From positions 4,008,437-4,072,436 of the forward strand of contig CM035160.1 in NCBI GenBank assembly GCA_020205615.1: DNA of 64,000 bases, in the 5' to 3' direction. Source of the stretch: Panax quinquefolius. Lineage: Eukaryota; Streptophyta; Magnoliopsida; Apiales; Araliaceae. The notes beneath the pieces are model-generated. The model had not been told where the DNA came from. It saw nothing but the letters and a program-made list of their open reading frames with translations, and did not search any database. Of the stretch, positions 23,077 through 35,888 are shown in pieces (position 1 is the first letter of the stretch; the number at the start of each line of letters is the position of its first letter). The translations under genes and the position numbers were made by a program.

Positions 23077-25651
23077 CGTGGCCCCCAAAATAGGTATACA
23101 TCACCCATTCTGAGTTGTCAATCATAGATACAGAAAACAACTACAACTTTTATTATTACAACAATAAAAGCTGTGAGTTTGAATACAAATATTATCTTAC
23201 AGACAATATCTATACTCAAATAAATCCTCATCATATTTATTGATACATTATTTTACAAAAATGGTGAGGACTACTAAACAACTCTCTCTAGAACCTTCAT
23301 TCCAAACCCAGGCTAAATCTTTCGCTTATATTCTCCGCCTCACGAGAAGAAAAATGGAACAAAAAGGAAAAGGGTGAGCTCAACTAGCTCATAAAGAATA
23401 TTATGACTAAGATAATATACAACAAATTACCGTTAGTCTTCAACGGAAAAAATCTAATAGAATACAATAGACAACAAATTTTAAATTAATATTCGCGTGA
23501 AATAATAATTCATTAGAAGAGTTAAGTAGAGAATGCAAACTACTATCTTCCATGTATGAATTTAAAAGTTCATCGCCTATCTTTTATCCTCAGTAACATC
23601 AATCAATATATATCTGAATCACATATTCATCTTTGCACTACAGGCCAAAGATATTCATCGATTAGTCATGTTCATCTAAACACTGCTTCATCTTCTGCAC
23701 TACATGCGAAAGATATTCTTCAGAATCATTCATCTTTGCACTACTGGCCAAAGATATTCCATAATATCATCATTTAAGGCCAGAAGATGATGAAAATATT
23801 TTTAAAAACGAATCCAAAGTGAAACAAAATAGCGAGGATTAAGGATTAAGGATTAGTACTTTTTTTTATTCACGTCCAAAATACCTCAAAAATAATCGCG
23901 ATGGTGTAAAATTCAAGAATGATCAAAACATGGATCTGATCAAAACTAGTATCCGAATAGATATTTTGGATGAAAAGAAAAATTTTTATTTTTCGATAAA
24001 TAGTCTCAGTGATCGTGAATAATTATGTCGTATCGTGAATAAGTAACTCAGACACCAAAAGTTCAAACTTTGATAAAAACTTCAGATCAATATTTCAACA
24101 TAATGATATTGAAGAAATAATATCATTCTGAAAAAATAATATCCACTTACTCGAAAGATTAGTATTTACAATTGGAATCTAGGGTATAGTCTTTGAAGGA
24201 ACTTGCACCGCCTAACAATACTCAAAGTATACTCAAAATACTCACAAGAATACGCTCGATAATATAGAGAGAAAACTTGAGTTTACGGTGTGATTTTCAA
24301 TTCTAACCCAAAGCACCCTATTTATAGGAAAATCTTTAGAACACTTCAAAGCAGAAAATTTAATAAATTAATAATATTATTTTTCAAATTTCCTACGCCC
24401 ACTAAATTTGGTCCAAGACATCACCACCATGTGACAAAACATTAAAAACATTTTTCTTAATTTAAATAATTAAAACTTCCAAAAATCAATTATTTGAACT
24501 TGAACTTGATAATTCACAATAAATAGCCCTTTTATCGGAAAATTCGAATCTAGGGACTTTTTATAGAAAATTCAATTCTCTACTGACTTTGCGAGAAGAA
24601 AGTTTTTCCAAATTCCAAGCGAAAAATTGGCCAAAAATCCACAAATCAGGCGATTTTACAATTTATAATCAAATTTCATCGATAAATGAGGGTCCATGAC
24701 ATGTTTAACATGTTTTAAATATTTATTGCAACAAAATACTCTTCCTCCTCGTATACTCATATATCTCACATTCGTTGTAAAAATATTACCATTATTATAT
24801 TATTAAAATATAATAATATATTTAAATAAATATTTTATCGAGAAAAGATAAAATTTCAATTTTTAACAATTGTCACATTAAAATTTTTCTCCATCTATAT
24901 CCACAAAAATCAATATTTTCCTCATCATATGAATCAATAATTAATTATTCACAAATAATATTACGAATCACAATATTGATGACCGAGGCGGTTCAGGAAG
25001 AGGGGGCTTTCAATAAGAATTCTCTCCTTCTTGGCCATGATTAGGTGACCAAACCTCTCTCCTTGAAGCGAACTTTCTAGACATTGCCAATAATGTTATC
25101 TAATAATATTATTCGGATAATATGAATTATTAGCTTCGATAATGAAAATATTGTGTAATGACAATTATTGAAACAACAATGATATAAAATATCAACGACA
25201 ATTATTGAATCAATAAAATAAAATCTTGAATAATAATTCTTACAGTAACCATTATTGAGTAGTGCCTTCTTTCACGTAAGAATCAATAATTGGTGCAATC
25301 TGGTATCTTCTTGTGTTTTTTAACCATCGAGTATTTTAACAAAGATTAATGGTAACAACTTCACGCAGATTATTTTTAACCAACTTATATTTATCGTTTT
25401 CTTCATCCAATCGCTCAGTTATGGGGCCCACATATAGCTGGCCGTCGTCTTTAATATTCCCACAGCGATGTAGAATATTCCACGACCAAACGAATATTCC
25501 CGACAACAATGAATATTTTATAATCACTTGCTTTATTTTGAAATATTTACGTATTTTACCCTAACTATCCACATTAATCACATCAACCCTTACTATTTCA
25601 AAATAATAAATAGAAAATTAAATTTCATTAATAATAAGTTGGGGTCTTACG
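23077..25651 (-). repeat. 5' LTR of element I
   Basis: About 2.58 kb; it matches the 3' LTR at 14833-17423 over its whole length. Long AT-rich stretches are identical, while short C/G-containing patches differ completely (for example near 23640, 24590 and 24980). It is followed by ATTCT, the right target duplication. Confidence 0.9.
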
Positions 25652-26929
25652 ATTCTGGTTTGAGTATATTTATGTTTCAATCTCGACCTTCCCGATAAGT
25701 TTATCAGCGGTCCAAAAAGGGGTGTTACACGGTACCCATGGCAATGGGTTCTTTATGGAGTCTTGTCTGTTTCCTGACCAGATTGATCAAATGAATAGAT
25801 AATTTGCGATTAACTTTTCTATTTGATAAAGCCAAGCAGTTGTTGTGCCTAATTATTTACATGTCATCGACTTATTTTAATAAGGGAGGCCAAAAAATTA
25901 ACTTGTCGATATATTTATAAAAATGAATATTTATTATTAAAATAATCCGTGTAGGAAGAGCTTATGTAAGAACTACGCATTGTTTTTAATTCTTTTTTAT
26001 TTCTCCCGGTAGAGTCTGGTGATCTGGTGGCATTAAAATAATAAAATAATCCGTCGGAAGAGCCTATAGAACACACATTATTTTTAATTTTTTTATTTCT
26101 CCCATACGTAGAAGTGCAATTTGATCTGGTAGCATTAAAATAATAAAATAATCCAGGTAGATGCAATTTGTACTATTTATTATTAAAAATTGAAAAAAAT
26201 AACCTAAGTGTAGGTATATAGCTTATCACTATTTGGTATTAAAAATTGAAAAATAATAATGGTAGATCTGACTTGTCACTGGTGGTATTAAAAAAATGAA
26301 AAAATGATTTTATTCAAGCAATTCATTTGCTAAATGATTCAAACTTCATGACCTCAAACTCGAACACACTCGTCGTATGACCACCCGAGCACCACCGGGC
26401 CTGGTATTAATTTCAACCAAGAATATATCTTTATATTAAAACTTCACCATCCCCAAAATCTATATTCTTGCATTATTATTATATTACGATTTATTATTAT
26501 TAATAAGTCTATATAATACATATGGGGTTTTCTATTTAGAAATAAGTTAATATCTATATTTATTATTATCCCTTTAATATTTTTTTTCTTATTTTTGTAA
26601 TAATATCAATAAAAGGATTATTAATATATTAAAAAAATATCATTCTTTAATAAAATATAAATAATGATTTTATATTCATGTATTCTTATTATTATTATAT
26701 TCATGTATTACTATTATTAAAAAATAATATTAATAATGATTTTTAATATTAATATAAATAATGTGATTATTAATATTAGTCAGAATAAAAAATATCCATA
26801 CTGATTCAACAAAATAGATAATTTTTTTTCATTATTAATAATATGAAGTGGTTTTATGTGATTCAATAATATTCATATTACTAAGTTATGAATTTGAAAA
26901 TCCCATAAAGTTCAACCAAATAGACATTC

Positions 26930-27745
26930 TTATTAATTAATATATACATTAGATAACGTTGGATAAGTTCTATATTTGAGGAGGTAGGAAGTAATCTTGC
27001 GGTTTCTTGTAGAGCTCCCACGCGACGCCAGAACGAACGAAAGACGTGACATCTTCCAGGACCACTTCTCTTGAAATATTACCATTGGCCCTACTAACGA
27101 AGCGATCAATATACTTGCATACAAAAATGCCACGATCGAGTTGTTGTGTTGTTTTGATTGAATCTTTAAGGTTTTGCAGATGGGATTACCATTTGGGCCA
27201 CTCACGCGTCGGATTACCATTTTTGAAATAAAATGGTATCAAATGTACTGCGTGTACAAAAAGTAGTTGGTTAATAATTTTTTAATATTAAAGGACATTA
27301 TAAAATTAAAATATTTTAAAACTAAACATCTGCATGACTTTAACGAATTACAGAGTACATTTCATGTAACTTAATATACTTAGTGTCATTGTAGTCTTGG
27401 GTCGATTATGGTAACCATCCAATCTTCAATCGCGAATAGAACAAGACAAAATGGCGTTGATTGGTACTACACTTGCGGCATGAATATGTATTTGCATTAG
27501 TGTAAAGGTGGACCAACATCTTGGTTAACATCTGGATCGCAAAAACTCCATGCGATATTCACGTTAGTCTGAGACACATAACCACCTTGAAGATGCGTGA
27601 AGAATGAATTCATGAAACCAAATTGGGACCACCTTTGTATTCCCCGCGACACCTTAGTATTCCTCTCCGTCTCAGTAGCAACAACATATAAGCGTCGATG
27701 ACATGCTCAAATATCCACTCCGGGCCCTAAAGATTGCCTTTGCAT
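26930..27745 (-). pseudogene. Ulp1/SENP-like (C48) cysteine protease remnant
   Basis: Two parts of a Ulp1-type protease are readable on the minus strand. Near 27667-27720 is WIFEHVIDAYMLLL, like the domain start where families have WL-(x)-VIDAYM. Then comes a piece with RHFVL (the HWVL histidine region) and, in another frame, EDWMVTIIDPR (the aspartate region). Near 27095-27140 is DRGIFVCKYIDRFV, the C-terminal catalytic block, where the usual DCG has become DRG and so lost the catalytic cysteine. Frames shift between pieces and stops are present. Such proteases normally cleave SUMO-type conjugates; plant DNA transposons often carry copies. This one is dead. Confidence 0.6.
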
Positions 27746-28794
27746 TGTGTTACAATTCACATAAAACCACTTCATATTATTAATCTGAAAAAAATTTATC
27801 TATTTTGTTGAATCTGTATGGATATTTTTATTCTAACTAATATTAATAATCACATTATTTATATTAATATTAAAAATCATTATTAATATTATTTTTAATA
27901 ATAGTAATACATGAATATAATAATAATAGTAATACATGAATATAAAATCATTATTTATATTTTATTAAAGAATGATATTTTTTAATATATTAATAATCCT
28001 TTTATTGATATTATTACAAAAATAAGAAAAAATATTAAAGGGATAATAATAAATATAGATATTAACTTATTTCTAAATAGAAAACCCCCATATGTATTAT
28101 ATGTATACTTTATTAATAATAATAAATCGTAATATAATAATAATGCAAGAATATAGATTTTGGGGATGGTGAAGTTTTAATATAAAGATATATTCTTGTT
28201 GAAATTAATATCTTGTGTTCTTGGTCATATTTATTTTAGTCATGAGGCGCGTTCATCATCTGCTTATATAAATTATTTTTAAGAATTTGCTTGATTAAAT
28301 TATTTTTTCAATTTTTAATACCATGATGTAGTGTTATATTCTACTTAAGTAGGTTTTTTTCAATTTTTAATACCACCGTATATATATATATTTATTATAT
28401 ATTCAATATTTATACCAAATTGATTGACACCAGACTACTTAGGATTATTTTATTATTTTAATGCTACCAGATAATTGCATCTACGTAGTGATGATAAAAA
28501 AAAAAAACAATGCAGTGTAGGTTATTTTTCAATTTTTATTTTATTATTTTAATGTTACTCAGACGTACTCATCAGCATTTTCAATTTTTAAAAATAAAAA
28601 TAATGTAAAACATGTGTTTATTCCTACTATTTATTTTAATAATAAATATTCATTTTTATAAATATAATCGATGTTAATTTTACGCTAGCTCCTTATTATT
28701 AAAATAGTTTGCATGCGTAAATAATTAAATATAAAATAACCCGTGGTTATTTATCAAATAGAAAGTTAATCGCAATTATCTATTCAATTTATCA

Positions 28795-28796
<2 letters not shown>

Positions 28797-28861
<65 letters not shown>
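28797..28861. repeat. (TA)n microsatellite
   Basis: About 32 TA units at the right edge of the long inverted-repeat element. Confidence 0.95.
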
Positions 28862-28863
<2 letters not shown>

Positions 28864-28904
28864 ACCCATGATATTTGTTGGATATTTTTTCAATTTTTAA
28901 TACC

Positions 28905-29198
28905 AAGGAGTCATGACCTTTTAAATAATTTTTTATTTTTGATAATATACTATAATTGGAAATTCAAGTAATTTTCAACATAAATATATACCCACCTGTA
29001 ATATGTTCTTAAAAAAATAAATTTAATATGAGGATTTTTTATATTAAAATGACATGTTGTAGACCTTTTAACTAACGGTTATTTAATATAAAAAAATTTT
29101 AATAATATAATATTTCAAATTGTATAAAACATCTTGAACATTGAAAAAAAAAAAAAAAAAAAAAAAAAAAATTATTAAATAAGAGCCTCTTGAAAACA

Positions 29199-29246
<48 letters not shown>

Positions 29247-30510
29247 ACCTCTTCCGCTTCAAAAAAAATAAAAAATAAATCTAAACTCATACTAACAAAT
29301 ATTTGTTATAATAACAAATATTTTATTATAAAATATTTTATAATAACAAATATATGTATCATATTTTATAAAAACAAATATTTTATAATAACAAATATTT
29401 TTATAATAACAAATATTTTTATATTTTATAAAATATAAAATAGGATATAAAAATATTTTATATTCTTTATTTGTTATTATAAAAATATTTGTTTTTTATA
29501 AAATATTTGTTTTATAAAATATTTTATATTCTTTATTTGTTATTATAAAAATATTTGTTTTTATTATTTATTTTTATAAAATAACAAATATTGTTATAAA
29601 ATATTTTTATAAAAATATTTGTTTTTATAAAATAACAAATATTGTTATAAAAACAAATATTTTATAATAACAAATATTTTTATAATAACAAATAAAGAAT
29701 ATAAAATATTTTATAAAAACAAATATTTTATAAAACAAATATTTTATAAAAAAAATATTTTTATAATAACAAATAAAGAATATAAAATATTTTATAAAAT
29801 AAATATTTTATAAAAACAAATATTTTATAATAACAAATAAAGAATATAAAATATTTTATAAAAACAAATATTATTATAATAACAAATAAAGAATATAAAA
29901 TATTTTATAAAAATAAATATTTTATAAAAACAAATATTTTTATAATAACAAATAAAGAATATAAAATATTTTATAAAAACAAATATTTTATAAAAACAAA
30001 TATTTTATAATAACAAATAAAGAATATAAAATATTTTTATATCCTATTTTATATTTTATAAAATATAAAAATATTTGTTATTATAAAAATATTTGTTATT
30101 ATAAAATATTTATTTTATAAAATATGATACATATATTTGTTATTATAAAATATTTGTTATTATAACAAATATTTGTTAGTGTGAGTTTAGATATTTTTTT
30201 TTGAAATTTAAGAGGCTCAACCTATTTGTATTAATTTTTTTTATTTTTTTATTTTTTATGTGTTTCTAAGAGGCTCTTACGGTTTAAATTTTTTTTTTTT
30301 TTTATACAAGCAAGGTGTCGCAATTACTGTGATTATTTAATATTAAAATTACGTTTTAGTTAAACAAACCCGACAACACGTTGATTATGGTAGAGTTACT
30401 CATATTAAAATAAAAGTTCTAGAGTGCAAGTTATTACAACTTTGGGTATATTTATGTTTCAATCTCACCTTCCAATAAGTTTTATCAATCCATTCAAAAA
30501 GGTGTTGCGA
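28905..30510. mobile_element. Foldback DNA element B
   Basis: Related to foldback element A. The right end is AAAAAGGTGTTGCGACC-like near 30495-30513, and the inverted left end is decayed near 28905-28990. Left-arm landmarks (TTTAATATGAGGA, ACATGTTGT, AGAGCCTCTTGAAA) recur inverted on the right (30180-30420). The core 29290-30170 is an array of AACAAATATTTTATAAT and AACAAATAAAGAATATAAAA units, first in one orientation and then the other. Poly-A runs lie at about 29143-29170 and 29201-29242. No coding capacity. Confidence 0.65.
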
Positions 30511-30540
30511 CCATGTAAAGAATTCTTTATGGAAGAAATT

Positions 30541-30595
<55 letters not shown>

Positions 30596-30754
30596 ACATC
30601 AACAAAATCATCTCACTTCTTTTTTTTCTCACCATATATCCTCTCTTAATCCTAGCTAGTTCTTGAAATGACAGCTATTTATTCCATAGAGATCATAATC
30701 AGTCCCTATTTTACGGTTTGGACTTTGAAGATCGGCTTCCAGTTCAAACTACAT

Positions 30755-30795
<41 letters not shown>

Positions 30796-32069
30796 CAATT
30801 AGTAACTCTTAGATCTAAGTTGGGTCAGACCCGATCGAGTTTAGAATAAAACGTTAATTTACTGTCGATTACGTTTATATCACAGTTCTACTCGGTAAAA
30901 GTTGAGAATTTATATATGTACAATATAATCCATGATCATATGTTCCGATTCGAAATAAACACTAGTATTATATATATCCCACAAAATGAAGCTTTAATTA
31001 ATTTTAGTAATAATGTCTGTGAATCATCAAGCAATACTGGCATTTTTCTGTAGAGATTTAATATGTATGCTGTTAATATATTTACACATAATAGGAGGAT
31101 GAAAGACATATCTCTCGAAACGTGATTAAACTTTTGATGTGAAAAACTTTCCGCCGTTCCTTTTTAACCCAACAACGTCTCCGAATTAGGATCGAGAATA
31201 GAGCACTAACTCATGATACGTAACAATTAGGATTTGGTGCGCACTGTATTTTGGCCTAACTGAATAATGAATTGTGTGTTAATTGATCGTATCACTTAGA
31301 AGTGAGGAGACGTGAGTATTCAATAGCAGAATTACTGGTTGAACCCACTTTCCTGTAAATTCTCCTCCAACTCCCATCACGTAACGTCAATAAATCCAAC
31401 GTTTAATTGACTTGGTCCGTTAGATGAATTATTTGATAAAATTAACTAAATAAATCGAACCTTTTATAAGCACCCCATTTAGATAACCAAATTCCAACAT
31501 TTTCATTAGTCATGCTCAGAACTCTTGATTTAGCCTTCAGTGTGAAAGTTGTTCACCAGCTTCATTCTTGTAATCTTATAAGAATATTTATATGTGCATA
31601 TACATACAAATCAGACAAAGACTTAATGTGTAGTTTATGATTTCGAATTTCAAGTAGATACTTATAATTTAAGCCTCGTTGTTTTTTCAAACTTCAAAAC
31701 TAGGATCAGAGAGCTTTATTATTTGTCTTGGGAATGTGTCACATAACGACACCATCATCATTTTTATAAATCTCGTCAAGGTATATAAACAATATTGTAG
31801 GTTCAATTAATGTTTTCTTCTAGATGGAGATATACAACAATTAAAATGCTGAGAAATTAAACCCTATATATACGTACAAGGCAATCATCTATACACGTGC
31901 GAAGGACCCACGTGCGATTCTCCGTGTCGGCTTGACCAGTCGTAGAGTGGACATATGTCTGCATCATTCTCCAACACCATCTTTTTCCATTCAACCAAAC
32001 ATGACCTAATCTTCCTTCCTAATTACTACTACTAAAAACTTAATTAATCATCCCTCATATATAGAGACA

Positions 32070-32128
<59 letters not shown>

Positions 32129-32817
32129 AATAAACACGACAGCATGCATGTTTAGTCTTAAATTGCTTTGTTTTATATATATATATGGCTATTTCTATAA
32201 TACTCCTACATTTTGTTTTTCTGTTAGATTTCTATAAAGGCCTTGTGGGAACCAACTCAAAGTAAGTTTATTTAGATGTAGAAGGTAATGAACTTAGATT
32301 GGTAATCCATACACGAGACGAAACCGTGGTTAATTAAGTAAAAACTTAGTTACATTAATTACAAGAATAAACTTTTTCTAATGAATTGAACCAGCGGCCG
32401 TGTTTAAGAACTATAAGTCGTCGGACGTTGATATTTAAGAAGATATATTGGAGTGACAATTAATAACATTCTGTCTCTTTTATTTAAGGAATGATTGACT
32501 TAATCCCACAAAATACCAATCGAAAGAATAAATTAAATTGATTTTTTTAATTCATCTATATATCATCAGTGACGGCACTAATTAACAAAGAGAGTGACAG
32601 ACGTACGTATAAAAAGATCCATCCCACGATTCAATCAACTCTAATTAGATTCAATCAACAGATTTATTTAGCAACTCTTAGATAAACTTAATTATAAGCA
32701 AATAATAAGAACCGGGCCGTTTGTTACTTAAACTCAAATATTATTGCAGAGAATGACTCTGATTCTCAGCTGAGCAGCCAGAAAAGTAACTTAACACAAA
32801 AATAAAGTAGTAGTTTA
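30511..32817. other. AT-rich intergenic DNA with microsatellites
   Basis: No gene is seen. It holds (AT)n at 30543-30592, (TA)n at 30759-30792, a (CT)n tract at about 32073-32107 running into (TA)n to 32128, and two CACGTG boxes near 31894-31912 that have no gene beside them. Confidence 0.6.
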
Positions 32818-33076
32818 CTCCCTCCATTCCTATATGTAAGTCGTTTTAGACTTTTTTTGTTATTCTTAATTATTTGTCGTTTGTGGTTATCTAGGAGAAT
32901 TGATCACTATTTTTCCCAAATTGCCCCTTATTATTCCACCTAATTTTTTGATCCATATTTATGAGATAAATGAGGTGAAGGTTATTATAGACAATTCATA
33001 ATATAATTAATGTTTTTCAATCATTTTCTTAATTTTTGTGCACATGTCTAAAACGACTTATATTAAGGAAGTGAGG
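32818..33076. mobile_element. Stowaway-like MITE, copy 1
   Basis: The 259-bp element begins CTCCCTCCATTCCTATATG and ends with the inverted CTTATATTAAGGAAGTGAGG, with TA on both sides (32816-32817 and 33077-33078). Terminal repeat and TA duplication are typical of Tc1/Mariner-derived Stowaway elements. A second copy is at 33765. Confidence 0.8.
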
Positions 33077-33420
33077 TATTAGTTTGTTAATAAGTTAGTT
33101 TAGAGGTCATTCTGTAAATGGAAAGTCAACTGAATATGTAAGCTATTCATGACTTCTCTATAAATAGCACCACAGTACTGTAATAGCTGGATATGAGTTC
33201 TTATACTTTCGTTTGATCCTCTCTCTCTCTCGGTTGTGACAGATATGCTGAGTCAAGAAAAATTGCTTCCGAAAATCAAGAAAAATGCTTGTGGGTCGGT
33301 TCATATTATAACGATAATAATTAATACTGCTTGTCAAAAATTGCTAACCGTATGGATTGAATGGTAGACTCTTCTTTTATCGTCTTCTAATTAAGTTGCA
33401 CTGGAGTTGGGGGAATATTC

Positions 33421-33465
<45 letters not shown>

Positions 33466-33700
33466 AAAAATATAAATGATTTTGAATTTTAAAACTTATT
33501 CAATAAATCATCCTAGTGGTTCAAAATTTGGGATAAATCTCATAATCCCATACATCATCTATCTAATAAAATACATCTATATCTATCTAATAAAATACAA
33601 ATGATTTGAATTTCCGCCACTCAATAAATCATCTGAATAATTCAAAGTTTGAGATAAATCTCATCGTTATAATAGTAAGCTTTTGATTTTACCCAAACTA

Positions 33701-33740
<40 letters not shown>

Positions 33741-33764
33741 CCATGGTCCCATGGACACAATATA
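33077..33764. other. Spacer between the two Stowaway copies
   Basis: No gene is seen. Contains (TA)n at about 33420-33461 and 33702-33737, and an imperfect repeat of about 45 bases (AATAAATCATC and following) near 33500 and 33625. Confidence 0.6.
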
Positions 33765-34023
33765 CTCCCTCCATTCCTATATGTAGTTCATTTTAAACTC
33801 TTTTTTTATTCTTAATTATTTGTCGTTTGTGGTTATCTAGAAGAATTGATTACTATTTTTCCCAAATTACCCTTTATTACTCCACATAATCTTTTGATCC
33901 ATATTTATGAGATAAGTGAGGTGAAGGGTATTATAGACAATTGATCTTATAGTTAATCTTTTCAATCATTTCCTTAATTCATCATGTATATGCCTAAAAC
34001 GCATATATATTAAAGAGAGGAGG
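33765..34023. mobile_element. Stowaway-like MITE, copy 2
   Basis: Very similar to copy 1 across its length (shared CTCCCTCCATTCCTATATGT start, then TTATTTGTCGTTTGTGGTTA). TA precedes it at 33763-33764. The right end is less clear, at GAGAGGAGG near 34022. Confidence 0.75.
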
Positions 34024-35880
34024 AAGATATTAATTGCTTGAGCTTAATGAGCTAGCTGGCGGGGACGTGGATAATTAATATTAATTTTGTTTGTGTATTA
34101 TCCATGCTGCAAATGCACTGCATTCCCCATAGAATAATAGGCTAGGATATATAGTTAGCACTGGCTTAATTATATATGATGAATTCTTTATAACTAATTA
34201 ATTAATTACTATGCTTAATATTTAAGCATGTTCTTAAGACAAGTCGTGGATGCATTCAAGCTTACGAGTTCGTTAACAATATTATATCGCCTTTTTCTCA
34301 CTTCATAAATTATGATATAATTTCTTAAATTTGATGATCTCTTTTGGGTAAGGGAGGATTGGAGAAGAATAATTTTAATGGTTAATTCCGGGGTATAAAA
34401 ATTCAATTACAATTAAGTTCAACAAGAAGTAGAGAAAGAGAGATTGATATAGTACTCTAATAATTGCATTTCTAACTAAGCGAAAGAGGTATGTAAAAAT
34501 TCATACATTTCATATATATATATATATATATACACGATGAGAATCTTTGCAAATAAATGCTTACTTATATAATTACATTGTTAAGGAGGAAATAAAATTG
34601 TATATGAAAATTGATATGATCACTTATTTTTCTATAAGGACGTTGAATTATTAAAACACTTCAATTCAAATGTGATCAAATGCATGCCTAATTTTGAGTG
34701 TTGCAAGCAAATGGAGTACTATTCAACAAACCAAAGAGCAGTAGGCTTGACAACTAGTCTTGAAGAATATTAAATATGACAATTAATTTCTAGTGGAATT
34801 AAATGAGGCAGTTATCGATTAAAACACTGCTAATTTCGATCGGAAAACAAAAAACTACCCAAATGAAAAAAAAAAACACCCCATTTTGTCCTTTTCATCC
34901 CTTGTTTTCATGAAAACACAGAATTCAATGCCTTATAATTGGCAAATTATTAATCAAAACTTTGAAGATAATAATGTACTGGAGTATATATTAATGACTT
35001 CCACTCTAATTTACTCCTATTATGCAAATTCAATGTTATTCATGGATTGGAAGCAGTTTCCAACACAAATAATGCTTCAAAAGTACAAAATTAATTTGTT
35101 TGTTAAAGTAGTAGCTTGGTAACGTGGATCATCTGTAACTTATAAATGAAACAACATGCTGATGCTATATATATACTCCTATATAGCTAGCTAGGACAAA
35201 CAATATTTCCACGTAAATTAATTTATCTGCCTTTCAAGCTAGCATCGTCCATATCAGATACCTAGGTATGCTCAAATTAATCATGACTAATTAGTAAAGA
35301 AGAAAAGAACATTATTATTAATTGAACAAGATCATTCGATCGGATGTAAAAGAAAAAAACAGGAATCTTATTATGTTGAAAGCTGATGAATTTATTATTT
35401 ATCGAGCAGACAATCTTCTTTGTATATTAGTAATTTATATATATACAGGAACATGCCTTGCACTTGATATCACACAAACTAATGGCCTACATATATAAAT
35501 ACACATTTTTTATGTTTTTATTTTGTTGTTGATCTGATTAGCTATTTTTTTTAAATTTGATGCACTATATATGGTCATAGAGTAACTGCTCATATAAAAC
35601 TTATATAGTTTCTAATTTTTAAAGTTTGTATACATTATGATTATTGTAGCTCTGAATTGGTTAGGCTTTTATATCATAATAACCACAAAGAACAAGGTTA
35701 ATTTGCATTTTGATTCAATCACTAGTTAATTAATTATATATTGAATAAATAAAAAATATATATATTTTAACCGTAAAAGGGCCAAAGTCCATTTAACAAT
35801 ATATTGACGTTACAAGATTCAGAAAGCTGCATTATTAAAAAGCATACTGATCACTATAATTAATTAATTAATTAAGAAGT
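34024..35880. other. AT-rich intergenic DNA
   Basis: I see no gene, conserved repeat or RNA gene here. Short open frames have the composition of random AT-rich DNA. Confidence 0.5.
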
Positions 35881-35888
35881 AATTATGT

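Larger units (their letters stand above)
14833..25651 (-). mobile_element. Degenerate Ty3/Gypsy chromovirus, element I (Tekay/Del-like)
   Basis: A 10.8-kb LTR retrotransposon read right to left: 5' LTR 23077-25651, primer site 23061-23073, gag about 21800-22650, protease about 21300-21480, reverse transcriptase about 20195-21000, RNase H about 19000-20160, integrase about 17660-18760, a chromodomain-like end about 17440-17650, polypurine tract 17424-17436, 3' LTR 14833-17423. Direct ATTCT pentamers flank it (14827-14831 and 25652-25656), the first with one extra T before the LTR. It inserted in foldback element A. Domain order with integrase after RNase H and the chromodomain-like tail place it in the chromoviruses. 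All frames are broken. Confidence 0.9.
14152..25730. mobile_element. Foldback DNA element A, split by chromovirus element I
   Basis: The ends are inverted: GTGTAACACCCCTTTTT at 14152 and its complement ending GTGTTACAC at 25730. The inverted match continues inward for about 80 bases (…TTGGAAGGTGAGATTGAAA on the left). The core (about 14420-14820) is a long array of AACAAATATTTTATAAT-like words and their complements, able to fold on itself. Removing the retrotransposon at 14833-25651 leaves about 755 bp. It has no coding capacity. A related, larger copy lies at about 28905-30510. I found no convincing target duplication. Confidence 0.65.
25735..28905. mobile_element. Long inverted-repeat DNA transposon carrying a Ulp1-like remnant
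   Basis: About 25790-26890 is the inverted match of about 27760-28800, including the clear block 26530-26860 versus 27760-28090. The arms are about 1.1 kb and enclose about 870 bp of different, more balanced composition that holds a degraded Ulp1-type cysteine protease. Long terminal inverted repeats around a Ulp1-like gene fit a Mutator-like or related DNA transposon. The outermost ends are uncertain because (TA)n (28797-28861) and foldback element B adjoin the right arm. No transposase is seen, so it was probably non-autonomous. Confidence 0.65.

Noticed and set aside
23556..23777. Open frames in the LTRs (also 39025-39228 and 49073-49351)
   Set aside because: They fall in the same LTR position and encode HSSFAL-type repeats of non-coding LTR sequence; indels between copies do not respect the frame.
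29099..29290. 63-codon frame with long Phe runs
   Set aside because: It is the translation of poly-A tracts in foldback element B.
30424..30666. 80-codon frame with a Tyr-Ile run
   Set aside because: It reads through an (AT)n microsatellite.
31893..31914. Paired CACGTG boxes
   Set aside because: No gene start lies within several kilobases, so a promoter call is not supported.
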